A stretch of DNA of 12,428 bases, taken from Anaerolineaceae bacterium (GTDB lineage Bacteria; Chloroflexota; Anaerolineae; Anaerolineales; Anaerolineaceae). Every line of letters begins with the position of its first letter. Position 1 is the stretch's first letter. The DNA lies in contig WOZA01000033.1 in the NCBI GenBank assembly GCA_011620505.1, positions 1 through 12,428 on the forward strand. Direction: 5' to 3'. Below, in pieces: positions 5,659 to 12,428 of the stretch. The translations under genes were made by a program, and so were the position numbers. Below the pieces are notes generated by a model. That model searched no databases. It was not told where the DNA came from and saw nothing but the letters and a program-made list of their open reading frames with translations.

Positions 5659-6465
5659 TTAGCGTGTGAAAAAAGGGATGGCTGCAATGACAGCAAAGGC
5701 AACCAGCACCATCACCGATGCCAGCCCGATCTGCTGTTTTGTTCGGCTGTCTTCCAAGCGCACTCCAGCTTCCTGCGGGCGAAACACCAGCAGAGGACCT
5801 GCCATAAACGCGAAGAAGAAACCTGCCAGCAACCCCCCAAGATGCCCCCAATTGTCAGTGTTGCTGCCTGGTGCGATGCCAATGAACAGATTGAGCACCA
5901 AGACGAACACCAGGTTCATCAGAATTCCCCGGCTCTGTTTGCCGAAGATTTCGCGGTTTTGCCAGATGAAGATCGCCTCAGCCGCAAGCAGCCCAAAAAT
6001 GGCTGTGGATGCACCGAGCGAGCTGTAGCTGCTGAGGACGAACGAGAGCACATTGCCCCCGAGCGCGCCAATCACGTAAAGCAGAAGAAAGCGCCACTTG
6101 CCATAAAAAGGCTCAATCTGCCGCCCGAGAATGTTCAGGGCATACATGTTGAACATCAAATGGATTAGATTGGAATGCAGCAATGCCGGTGTAAGCAATC
6201 GCCAGAACTCGCCTGCAAGAATCCTGTCGTTAATCTTTCCCAATAACAAGAAGAGCAGATCGAAGCCGTATATTTGCACCAGCACCTGTTGGGCAACGTA
6301 AAACAGGACCGTGAGTGCCAAAAGGGAGTAAGTCACCCAGGGAAAACCCGGCATCTGCCAGGGTTTCTTCGATGGAGCAGTTTTGAACGCGGAATCATCC
6401 GGGCGTGTTGAATTTGGCTGGAATTGAAACTCAGAGCCAGCCTCTGGTTTGTTTTGTTCACTCAT
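5659..6465 (-). CDS. Rhomboid-family intramembrane serine protease
   Basis: This 268-residue polytopic membrane protein should cleave transmembrane substrates within the bilayer. The serine-histidine dyad is visible: Ser153 in GAST and His208 in WGHLGG. The oxyanion-hole side has HSNLIHLMFNMYAL, with Asn106 and the conserved His residues. A hydrophilic N-terminal tail of about 35 residues (SEQNKPEAG...) is probably cytoplasmic. Six core membrane segments and a final C-terminal hydrophobic helix (about 246-263) can be counted, giving a 6+1 topology. The ATG overlaps the gmk stop by 4 bases (ATGA), and AAGG lies 8 bases upstream inside gmk, so translation is probably coupled. The substrate is unknown. 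Its stop lies 10 bases before the preferred PAP2 start. Confidence 0.93.
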   Translation of the reverse strand: MSEQNKPEAGSEFQFQPNSTRPDDSAFKTAPSKKPWQMPGFPWVTYSLLALTVLFYVAQQVLVQIYGFDLLFLLLGKINDRILAGEFWRLLTPALLHSNLIHLMFNMYALNILGRQIEPFYGKWRFLLLYVIGALGGNVLSFVLSSYSSLGASTAIFGLLAAEAIFIWQNREIFGKQSRGILMNLVFVLVLNLFIGIAPGSNTDNWGHLGGLLAGFFFAFMAGPLLVFRPQEAGVRLEDSRTKQQIGLASVMVLVAFAVIAAIPFFTR

Positions 6466-7073
6466 AACTCAACCTTATGTGGTGTTGTTCTCAAATGTTC
6501 GGCACGGATAATCGCCTGGATATCCTCGATGGTTTTATCAAGATGGTGTTCAGAATTGACTACAAGATAATCAAACTGGTCGATCATGGCATATTCCTGT
6601 GCCGCGGTAGTAAAACGGAGCTCCAGTTCTTCAGGGGTCTCACTGCGGCGCTCAAGCAACCGATTCACCCATTCTTCGCGCGAACTGGCAGTCAGAAAGA
6701 TCAGGATTGCTTCGGGGCAAATCTTGCGGATGGTCATGGCGCCTTGCACATCCAGCCGCATAATAACATCCTTCCCCGAGGCTAAGGCTTCGCGAACTTG
6801 TGATTTGGGGATGCCCTTATAGTCAGAATAGACTTTGGCATGTTCCAAAAGCTCACCCGCCTCGATCATGGCTTCGAATTTCTCGCGTGAGACAAAAAAG
6901 TAATCCCGACCGTCCACTTCGTCCGGTCTGGGAGGACGTGAATTCATCGTGATCACGAAGTGGGTGTCAGGATTCGTTTTTCGCAATAGACCAACCACAG
7001 CGTCTTTACCGATGCCCGAAGGCCCGGAAATAACGATCAGGAGTGGATTGGCAGGCGGGATTCCAAATTGCAT
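6462..7073 (-). CDS. gmk: Guanylate kinase
   Basis: The 203-residue enzyme phosphorylates GMP to GDP with ATP in purine nucleotide salvage and synthesis. The P-loop is SGPSGIGKD (16-24). The GMP-binding segment is SRPPRPDEVDGRDYFF (45-60), with the conserved Arg residues and Tyr58. LDVQGA (107-112) and the FDYLVVN segment (167-173) complete the family pattern; length is typical. The residue after the P-loop lysine is Asp24 rather than Ser/Thr; this GKDAV form is, to my knowledge, also found in plant organellar guanylate kinases. The ATG start has only a distant purine-rich site (AAGGGAAGG, more than 10 bases upstream). It leads an operon with the rhomboid and PAP2 genes, and a TATAAT box lies 40 bases upstream. 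Confidence 0.95.
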   Translation of the reverse strand: MQFGIPPANPLLIVISGPSGIGKDAVVGLLRKTNPDTHFVITMNSRPPRPDEVDGRDYFFVSREKFEAMIEAGELLEHAKVYSDYKGIPKSQVREALASGKDVIMRLDVQGAMTIRKICPEAILIFLTASSREEWVNRLLERRSETPEELELRFTTAAQEYAMIDQFDYLVVNSEHHLDKTIEDIQAIIRAEHLRTTPHKVEL

Positions 7074-7112
7074 AGCTGGTTAGGCCTTCCCTTCTTGCTG
7101 TTAGTTCTACCC

Positions 7113-7118
7113 ATTATA
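7113..7118 (-). promoter_or_regulatory. Probable -10 box upstream of gmk
   Basis: A perfect TATAAT on the minus strand stands 39 bases before the gmk ATG. No good -35 hexamer is seen 16-18 bp further upstream, so the assignment is tentative. The 91-base gap between gmk and the preceding metallopeptidase gene shows no convincing terminator. Confidence 0.4.
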
Positions 7119-7164
7119 AATTAGAAAAGCCTTTCTCACGAAGTTGGTTGCCATTTATAAGATA

Positions 7165-8442
7165 CTAATCCAACAATTGCAAAAGCTGATCAAAACTGCT
7201 CACGAATCTGATTGCATGGAGGAATTCGTTCAGGTTGGAGTAACGCGTGCGCAAAGCCTGGACGGCTGGCCCAACCGGGTCAGCACCTGAAGCTCCGCCA
7301 CCAGGTGTGTCGTTGTAGGAGCCATAGAAAGCGAAATACGCCTGGTTGATCTTTCGCAGCCGGTAGCCGTTCTCCCAGAAAAAAATTCTCCTGGCTTCCA
7401 TGTATTGCTCCGCCTCATCCACCTTGCCCTCAGCCAATAAAGCATCGACCTTCACGCGTGTTTCGTGCATTTCTGCCCGGAAGTCAAAGGGGTTGAGCGT
7501 TTCCGCACCTTCAGCAAGAACGGTGGTATAGGTAGGCATTTGCAGATAATAACGCGGCGTCCGATCGGGATAGAAGGAGATGATCAGGTCAAGCCCGATT
7601 TCTTTGCCCGCCAGGGAGGCCGTAGTCTCATTGATCGTCCGCATCTGATCATTGACGTAATACCGCATTCCCAGGGGGAAAAATGCCAGGTAGTTATGGA
7701 TCCACTCATGGGCAATGGTTTCTGTCAGCCAGTTGAGATCGGTGGTGCGCATGACCATCGTGGGATAAGCTCCAATCCCCCCAACAGGTTCAATCAGGGC
7801 AGAGAGGTCATAGTCCTCATAAATACCTGTCTCGATTTCATCCTTTTCAACGGCATCCAGGCCTGGATCAAGGCTGAGACTGAGCACATTCCTGATTTCT
7901 GTCCGGGGAGAGATGATCAGGTTGAGTGGAAGGTCAGACACCTGGTAGAGCACAGGCGGCAGGATTTGCCCACCAAGCCCAAACCCAGCCTTAGCCAGGG
8001 TAACTTCCGTCTGGTTCTGTAGCACAGCTTCAGCCAATTTCGCAAGCCGGCTTTGATCTGCCTTCTTTTGGTCAAGGTTGGTTTTGGCTGCCTGAACTAA
8101 CTCATCGCGATTGGGAGAGGAATCGTTTTGGGCCGTGAGCAGGTCTTGCTCGAGATTAATGACATTTTCTGTTTCTGCCAACCAGGTTTGAATGACGTCC
8201 ACTTGCTGTTTGTTATCAAGAAAGCGCTCAAGTTTAAGGGAGGCGCTGACGGCTTTGTTAAAAAGAGCACTGATCTCCCACTCGACAAAATCGAATTCAA
8301 CTCCTCGTGTGTACTTTCGCAGTCCATCCAGGGGGTTGTCCGATGTGACTGAAGAACCCACGACCAGCAGCGCAATCGCAACAAAGATCACCAGAATACG
8401 CAGCCGATTTACCAGCATCTTCAGAGAATTGTCATCAGGCAT
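7165..8442 (-). CDS. Membrane-anchored HExxH zinc metallopeptidase-like protein
   Basis: The 425-residue protein begins with a short basic N-terminus and one hydrophobic segment (about 15-31), probably a signal anchor placing the rest outside the cytoplasm. A helical, charged region (about 75-145) rich in Gln, Lys and Glu could form a coiled coil. The catalytic signature is ETIAHEWIHNYL, with zinc ligands His245 and His249 and catalytic Glu246. Glu272 in INETTA, 23 residues further, is a plausible third ligand, as in gluzincins. A Gly-rich loop (GGGASGAD, 381-388) and a hydrophobic C-terminus follow. I do not recognise a named family; the closest description is an uncharacterised Chloroflexi-type metallopeptidase. 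No ribosome binding site precedes the ATG. An extended -10 box suggests a leaderless mRNA. Divergent from a second, unrelated metallopeptidase gene. Confidence 0.75.
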   Translation of the reverse strand: MPDDNSLKMLVNRLRILVIFVAIALLVVGSSVTSDNPLDGLRKYTRGVEFDFVEWEISALFNKAVSASLKLERFLDNKQQVDVIQTWLAETENVINLEQDLLTAQNDSSPNRDELVQAAKTNLDQKKADQSRLAKLAEAVLQNQTEVTLAKAGFGLGGQILPPVLYQVSDLPLNLIISPRTEIRNVLSLSLDPGLDAVEKDEIETGIYEDYDLSALIEPVGGIGAYPTMVMRTTDLNWLTETIAHEWIHNYLAFFPLGMRYYVNDQMRTINETTASLAGKEIGLDLIISFYPDRTPRYYLQMPTYTTVLAEGAETLNPFDFRAEMHETRVKVDALLAEGKVDEAEQYMEARRIFFWENGYRLRKINQAYFAFYGSYNDTPGGGASGADPVGPAVQALRTRYSNLNEFLHAIRFVSSFDQLLQLLD

Positions 8443-8460
8443 GGTGTGATTCTAACACCA
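8442..8460 (-). promoter_or_regulatory. Extended -10 promoter inside an inverted repeat, start of the smaller metallopeptidase gene
   Basis: On the minus strand TGT followed by TAGAAT (-10 box at 8449-8454) forms an extended -10 element. The seventh base after it is the A of the ATG at 8442. TGGTGT (8442-8447) and ACACCA (8455-8460) are perfect inverted arms 7 bp apart that enclose the -10 box. No -35 hexamer is convincing. The remaining divergent region (8461-8604) contains no other recognisable element. Confidence 0.45.
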
Positions 8461-8604
8461 GCGGCTTTTCAGTTTCCGCGGCGACCAGGCAGTGCATAAT
8501 CATATGAACCTTAGATAATCTGTTTCGCAAAAGCTCCAGATTGGGTAAAATGCTCAATAGATTGTTGTTCATTGAAGGCAGCAGTCAGAATAGTGAGTTT
8601 ACTA

Positions 8605-10626
8605 ATGAATAATTCGACCAGGACTGTGCTGATTATTGCAGCTATTTTGATTCTTTGCGTGCTGTGCTTGTGCCTCGCGATTTTCGGTGGGGGCGTCATC
8701 CTTTCCCGAAATATCTTCTCGACGGCGGTGCCCATGTTGGAGACGCCAGTTAACCTAAACGAAGCCACCCCAACTCCCTTCGTTGATCCAGGTTCGCAGA
8801 TTCTCGATCCGACGGAATACGAGAAGGCTTCTCAAACCCTGGATGAGCTCAATACAAGTACAGTCCCGATCAATGACCCTATTGATCTGGCGGCCAGGTT
8901 AGGCGGAAAACCTAACGTGCCCGACGTGCTGATCGACACTGACGCACCTTATTCTGTCGGCGACCAGAAGACGTTTTGGGCAACCAACACGGACACCACT
9001 GAAAACTTCCAGGTCAACGCAACTCTGCATTATGTTGGCGACAATATCTATTTCTGGATCGAGGACGGCGTGCGGTTTGATCAAACCGATTTGAACAATT
9101 TGGCGGAGACTTTTGACAAAGAAATCATTCCGACCAATCGCGAGTTTTTTGGCGAGGAGTGGAACCCGGGCGTGGATGGGGATCCAAGATTCTACATTCT
9201 CTATGCAGGAAACTTGGGTGTCGACCTGGCAGGTTATTTTTCTTCAGCCGACGAATTGCACCCGGACGCGCACCCTTATTCAAACGCGCATGAAATGTTC
9301 CTCATCAGCTCAGACAATGTGGACCTCGGTGACAGTTACATCTACGGCACAATGGCTCATGAATTTCAGCATATGATCCATTGGTACCAGGACAAAAATG
9401 AAGAAACCTGGGTCAATGAAGGATTTTCAATGCTGGCTGAACATGTGAATAATTATGACGCCGGCGGCTTTGACTGGTCCTACATGGACAATACCGACAT
9501 GCAACTCAACGACTGGGGTGGAGACATCGGGGATAACGGTCCCCACTACGGCGCGAGCTACCTCTTCATGGTTTATTTCCTCGACCGTTTCGGCGAAGAT
9601 GCATCCAAAGCCCTGGTACAGCATGATGAGAACGGATTTGTGGGAATTGAAAAAATGATGAATGAGCTCTCCCTGATCAATCCCACCACTGGAAACCCAT
9701 ACACAGGAAACGAATTCTTCGCTGATTGGGCTGTGGCTAATCTGCTGCAGGACACAGGTATTGAAAGCGGACGGTATGACTACCAAAGTTATAAACCCAC
9801 ATCCGTGGATATGGAAAAAACCGTCCTGGATTGCCCAGCGCAAGTGGATGGCAGCGTTTACCAGTTTGGCGTGGATTACCTTGAAATTGACTGCGCCAAC
9901 TTGCAAAGCATCAAGATCAATGCCTCTCAAGCGGTCAATCTTTTGCCCTTCAGTGCTCCAAGCTCAGGCGAATACTTCGTTTGGTCAAACATTGGAGACG
10001 AGTCAAATCCTTCACTTTCTCAGACCTTTGATCTCAGCAGTGTCACCGGTGAAGCGGAGCTGACCTTCAAAACCTGGTATGACATCGAAGAGGATTACGA
10101 TTACATTTACATCAGCGCCAGCACGGATGGAACGAACTGGGAGATCCTTAATTCCCAAAATTGCACCACCACCAACCCATCCGGCAATAGTTACGGCTGT
10201 GGCTGGAACGGCACATCTTCGGGTTGGATCGACGAGACAGTTGACCTCTCTGACTTTGTTGGCAAACAGGTGACACTCCGCTTTGACTACGTGACTGATG
10301 CCGCCGTCAATGGCAAGGGCATGGCAATCGATGACCTGGCAATTAACGCAATCGGCTATGCCACTGACCTCGAAAACGACCTGGGAGGCTGGACCGCCGA
10401 AGGTTTCGTGCGTGTTCAAAACAAACTGCCCCAAACGATGAATCTCAGCATCGTGACTTACTCGAAAAACGGTGGCATCTCCGTGGATCAACGCAGCTTC
10501 CAGGGTGAAATTCTCATTTCATCTTCAGAGTTGGGTGGAGCGGACGCTGAGAAGATCGTGCTGGTTATTTCAGGCACGACCCCCTTCACAAGAGAAAAAG
10601 CGAGTTACTCCATTGATCTTGAGTAA
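8605..10626 (+). CDS. Membrane-anchored zinc metallopeptidase with immune-inhibitor-A-like C-terminal domain
   Basis: The 673-residue protein has an N-terminal hydrophobic anchor (about 8-33), then a Thr/Pro-containing linker. The catalytic domain shows AHEFQHMIH, with His252, Glu253 and His256. WVNEGFSMLAE follows, with Glu272 as probable third zinc ligand. The HExxH plus NEG arrangement resembles hyicolysin-type (M30) and related gluzincins rather than the HExxHxxGxxH metzincins. Four cysteines (410/430 and 520/532) could form disulfides outside the cell. Residues about 460-585 (EYFVWSNIGDES to AIDDLAI) look like the MAM-like beta-sandwich of immune inhibitor A proteins; a further beta domain ends the protein. 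It probably degrades extracellular protein. The ATG at 8605 is chosen because the anchor follows it directly; a TTG at 8572 has no ribosome binding site. A strong terminator follows the stop. Confidence 0.85.
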   Translation: MNNSTRTVLIIAAILILCVLCLCLAIFGGGVILSRNIFSTAVPMLETPVNLNEATPTPFVDPGSQILDPTEYEKASQTLDELNTSTVPINDPIDLAARLGGKPNVPDVLIDTDAPYSVGDQKTFWATNTDTTENFQVNATLHYVGDNIYFWIEDGVRFDQTDLNNLAETFDKEIIPTNREFFGEEWNPGVDGDPRFYILYAGNLGVDLAGYFSSADELHPDAHPYSNAHEMFLISSDNVDLGDSYIYGTMAHEFQHMIHWYQDKNEETWVNEGFSMLAEHVNNYDAGGFDWSYMDNTDMQLNDWGGDIGDNGPHYGASYLFMVYFLDRFGEDASKALVQHDENGFVGIEKMMNELSLINPTTGNPYTGNEFFADWAVANLLQDTGIESGRYDYQSYKPTSVDMEKTVLDCPAQVDGSVYQFGVDYLEIDCANLQSIKINASQAVNLLPFSAPSSGEYFVWSNIGDESNPSLSQTFDLSSVTGEAELTFKTWYDIEEDYDYIYISASTDGTNWEILNSQNCTTTNPSGNSYGCGWNGTSSGWIDETVDLSDFVGKQVTLRFDYVTDAAVNGKGMAIDDLAINAIGYATDLENDLGGWTAEGFVRVQNKLPQTMNLSIVTYSKNGGISVDQRSFQGEILISSSELGGADAEKIVLVISGTTPFTREKASYSIDLE

Positions 10627-10642
10627 CCGGTAAAAAGCACAA

Positions 10643-10678
10643 AAAGCAGAGGCTGAGTAATTTTTCAGCCTCTGCTTT
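10643..10678. terminator. Strong bidirectional terminator
   Basis: A 14-bp perfect stem (10643-10656 with 10665-10678; core GCAGAGGCTGA) encloses an 8-base loop. On the plus strand TTTGTTTATT follows, terminating the metallopeptidase gene. On the minus strand the stem is followed by a T-run (TTTTTGTGC...), terminating the convergent STAS gene whose stop is 15 bases away. The stem and both U-tracts are plainly visible. Confidence 0.92.
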
Positions 10679-10692
10679 GTTTATTCTTCAGA

Positions 10693-11025
10693 CTAAAGGC
10701 TTCCGATCGCGTCTACCAACTCATCATAGACGGTAAAGTAAGGCAGGATGCCGATCAGATCCATCGATTCGCGAACGTTTTGGTTCAATCCCACCAATGT
10801 CAGATTGCCTCTATCGTTCTTTTTGAGCTCTTTTTGGACGCGAATGATCGACCACCAGCCAGCACTCGAAACAAAGTCAATATCGCTCATGTCAATGATG
10901 ATGGCTTTGTTTTTGTCAATCAAATCTGTCAGGACCCGTTCGATGTCGGGAGCAACGGCACTATCTATACGACCAAGCCCTTTCACCACATAAGCGCGTT
11001 TATATTCAGTTACTTTGAAGCCCAT
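10693..11025 (-). CDS. STAS-domain anti-sigma factor antagonist
   Basis: The 110-residue protein is one STAS domain, the SpoIIAA/RsbV type of phosphorylation switch that binds and inactivates a serine-kinase anti-sigma factor. The key segment is IDMSDIDFVSSAG (44-56). Ser54 aligns with the phosphorylated serine of SpoIIAA (Ser58), and the usual DSSG reads SSAG. The second half ends in the usual GILPYFTVYDELVDAI helix pattern. The ATG at 11023-11025 is chosen because AGAGGTGATT stands directly upstream as a good ribosome binding site; a GTG six bases earlier is part of that site. No kinase, phosphatase or sigma factor gene is adjacent, so its partners must lie elsewhere. Convergent with the metallopeptidase gene and divergent from the MiaB-like gene. 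Confidence 0.9.
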   Translation of the reverse strand: MGFKVTEYKRAYVVKGLGRIDSAVAPDIERVLTDLIDKNKAIIIDMSDIDFVSSAGWWSIIRVQKELKKNDRGNLTLVGLNQNVRESMDLIGILPYFTVYDELVDAIGSL

Positions 11026-11057
11026 AATCACCTCTTTTTGCTAATCACTTTAGAAAG

Positions 11058-11066
11058 ATTATAACA
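11058..11066 (-). promoter_or_regulatory. Extended -10 promoter of the STAS gene
   Basis: TGT directly followed by a perfect TATAAT (11058-11063, minus strand) makes an extended -10 element. The predicted start near 11051 gives a leader of about 26 bases containing the AGAGGTG ribosome binding site. A -35 hexamer is not evident, as expected for this promoter type. Confidence 0.55.
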
Positions 11067-11085
11067 GAGTGCAACATTATCCCGG

Positions 11086-11114
11086 TTGGTTGTACCTATT
11101 GTGTCAGGTATAAT
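11086..11114 (+). promoter_or_regulatory. Promoter of the MiaB-like gene
   Basis: A perfect TATAAT (11109-11114) is preceded at 17 bp by TTGGTT (11086-11091, 3 of 6). The predicted +1 is at about 11121-11123, at or within two bases of the ATG, so the mRNA could be leaderless. The alternative is an unseen upstream promoter with AGG at 11115-11117 acting as a close ribosome binding site. Confidence 0.5.
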
Positions 11115-11122
11115 AGGTGCCT

Positions 11123-12428
11123 ATGCGTTACCACATCTGGACAGAAGGCTGTCAAATGAATGTCGCGGATTCGAGCCGCCTCTCTAGGGCGCTTGAATCT
11201 CTTGGTCTGAGCGCCACCCCGGACGTCAACCAGGCGGATTTGATTATCCTGAATACTTGCGTCGTGCGCCAGAGTGCAGAAGATCGTGCATTGGGTCGCC
11301 TTAACTCGCTCAGACCATTAAAGCTTGCCAATCCCAACCTTATGATTGGCTTGATGGGCTGCCTGATCGGCATCCAGGGCAATCAAGCCATGGAAAAGCG
11401 ATTTCCCTGGGTGGACATCTTCGCTGCTCCTTCGGACCCCGAACCCTTTTTGCGAGCCCTTGAAGAACGGCTTCAGCAAGATGGATCGGAAGCCTGGCGT
11501 AAACAAGTGGACGAAGTGCTGGATGATGAGTTCGGCTTGAGGTTGGAAGAAGCCCATTCTGTTTCAGAAAACCTGCCAATCGTACTCGGCTGTTCACACG
11601 CCTGCACCTATTGCGTCATTCCAAGCAAACGGGGCAAAGAACGCAGCCGCGATCCGGAAAAGATCCTTGAGGAAGCCAGGAGCCTGGTCGCCGGAGGCGC
11701 CAGGGAATTAGTTCTGCTGGGGCAGATCGTCGACCGTTTTGGTCTTGAGCTGGAAGGCAACTACCACCTGCCGCAACTGCTTGCCGACCTCTCGGAGATC
11801 CCTGGTTTGCGGCGATTGCGCTTTTTGACTTCCCATCCCAACTGGATGACCGATGAGTTAATCGACGCGGTTGCCGTCCTGCCAAAAGTTATGCCCCATA
11901 TCGAGGTCCCACTGCAGGCAGGAGATGACGAAATCCTTAAGAGGATGCGCCGCGGCTACACGAACAGCCAATACCGCGACCTGGTTGCCCGCATTCGCGA
12001 TCGTATTCCCGGCGTTTCAATTGGAACCGATATTATTGTTGGTTTTCCAAGCGAAAGCGAAGCAGCGTTTATGAACACCTACGACACGCTGGCAGAGTTG
12101 AAACTGGATGTCGCCCATCTTGCGCGCTATTCCCCCAGACCCGGAACGTATTCAGCCCGTTTTTTGCCCGATGACGTCCCAGCGGAAGAGAAAATGCGCC
12201 GCTTTAGAGCTCTTGAAGACCTGCAAAAAGAGATTGTGGGTAATCTCAACGCAGCCTATCTCGGAAAATCCATTCCAGTGCTTTTTGAAGGCAAATCCAA
12301 AAATCGCTGGCGCGGCAGAACCCCCACCAACCGGCTTGTGTTCGTGGAGACTGATAAAGATTTATTAGGGCAGGAACTGGATGTGCACATCACCTGGACC
12401 GGACCGTGGTCCTTGCTCGGGGAAGTTC
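11123..12428 (+). CDS. MiaB-family radical-SAM tRNA methylthiotransferase (3' end cut off)
   Basis: The 435 visible residues cover nearly the whole protein; the window ends inside the C-terminal TRAM domain. The N-terminal UPF0004 domain has three cluster-binding cysteines: Cys10 in TEGCQMN, Cys46 in LNTCVVR and Cys80 in LMGCL. The radical-SAM cluster motif is GCSHACTYC (Cys157, Cys161, Cys164). Then come LLGQIVDRFG (198-207), TSHP (236-239) and GTDIIVGFP (301-309). The TRAM domain (about 374-435) binds tRNA. Such enzymes add a methylthio group to A37 of tRNA (ms2i6A or ms2t6A). TEGCQMN, the SKRGKERSR stretch and overall layout favour MiaB over MtaB or RimO, but the motif after LLGQ is IVD rather than MiaB's usual NVN, so the symbol is left open. 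ATG follows TATAAT closely; there is no typical leader. Confidence 0.9.
   Translation, partial: MRYHIWTEGCQMNVADSSRLSRALESLGLSATPDVNQADLIILNTCVVRQSAEDRALGRLNSLRPLKLANPNLMIGLMGCLIGIQGNQAMEKRFPWVDIFAAPSDPEPFLRALEERLQQDGSEAWRKQVDEVLDDEFGLRLEEAHSVSENLPIVLGCSHACTYCVIPSKRGKERSRDPEKILEEARSLVAGGARELVLLGQIVDRFGLELEGNYHLPQLLADLSEIPGLRRLRFLTSHPNWMTDELIDAVAVLPKVMPHIEVPLQAGDDEILKRMRRGYTNSQYRDLVARIRDRIPGVSIGTDIIVGFPSESEAAFMNTYDTLAELKLDVAHLARYSPRPGTYSARFLPDDVPAEEKMRRFRALEDLQKEIVGNLNAAYLGKSIPVLFEGKSKNRWRGRTPTNRLVFVETDKDLLGQELDVHITWTGPWSLLGEV

Noticed and set aside
5205..6168. Several plus-strand frames opposite the PAP2 and rhomboid genes
   Set aside because: The minus-strand genes carry complete catalytic motifs; these frames are low-complexity, Pro/Arg-rich shadows.
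7465..8022. A 185-codon plus-strand frame inside the smaller metallopeptidase gene
   Set aside because: It is antisense to a gene with an intact HExxH motif, membrane anchor and promoter-like element, and its product resembles no domain.
9427..10491. Two long minus-strand frames (9427-9930 and 10012-10491) opposite the large metallopeptidase
   Set aside because: They lie wholly inside a well-supported coding gene, show no recognisable domain and have the composition of an antisense shadow.
1..12428. In-frame UGA selenoprotein gene in the window
   Set aside because: Each recognised gene runs uninterrupted to a stop consistent with its family length; none shows a UGA at a catalytic Cys position followed by continuing homology.
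1..12428. CRISPR arrays, insertion sequences or long direct repeats
   Set aside because: No regularly spaced repeats, transposase motifs or terminal inverted repeats were found by eye; the short palindromes are confined to promoter regions and terminators.

Overview
The window looks like chromosomal DNA of an anaerobic Chloroflexi-type bacterium, most likely class Anaerolineae. This is inferred from gene style, not proven. The pointers are lipoproteins with Pro/Thr-rich linkers after the lipid anchor, large membrane-anchored immune-inhibitor-A-like metallopeptidases, a guanylate kinase with a GKD P-loop, moderate GC and mixed ATG/TTG starts. I see no insertion sequence, prophage, CRISPR array or recent-transfer signature. 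Coding density is high and no gene-free stretch reaches 300 bases.

Left part (1-3360). A minus-strand pair encodes a HAD-IIA sugar-phosphatase-like enzyme followed by a partial membrane protein with an HX13H (possibly heme-binding) motif. A 67-residue heavy-metal (HMA) chaperone is read divergently from it. The chaperone's stop codon directly abuts the stop codon of RNase HI (rnhA), which points the other way. rnhA lies 2 bases behind an orphan family-1 solute-binding lipoprotein gene. A selenocysteine tRNA gene (selC, anticodon UCA, 92 nt) sits immediately upstream of that gene on the same strand. tRNA, lipoprotein and rnhA look like one transcription unit. The selC promoter is close to consensus, and its predicted +1 is the first base of the mature tRNA.

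Middle (3361-7164). A 218-bp divergent intergenic region carries the selC promoter, a strong promoter for a cytoplasmic GH13 maltodextrin hydrolase, and an 8-bp-arm inverted repeat around that promoter's -10 box (candidate operator). The GH13 gene ends at a clear terminator. Beyond it lies a minus-strand operon gmk - rhomboid protease - PAP2 phosphatase, with an ATGA overlap between the first two genes.

Right part (7165-12428). Two membrane-anchored extracytoplasmic zinc metallopeptidases (HExxH...E) of different families are divergently transcribed from a 162-bp region. The larger has an InhA-like C-terminal beta-sandwich. A strong bidirectional terminator separates it from a small STAS anti-sigma-factor antagonist. 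Divergent from that is a MiaB-family radical-SAM tRNA methylthiotransferase gene that runs off the right edge only a few residues before its expected end.

The most notable points are the selenocysteine tRNA and its apparent co-transcription with a lipoprotein gene, the predicted leaderless starts (selC, the smaller metallopeptidase, the MiaB-like gene), the amylase operator-like palindrome, and the divergent metallopeptidase pair. Two of the genes concern tRNA (selC and the methylthiotransferase), but nothing in the sequence links them. No selA, selB, selD or obvious selenoprotein gene is visible here.
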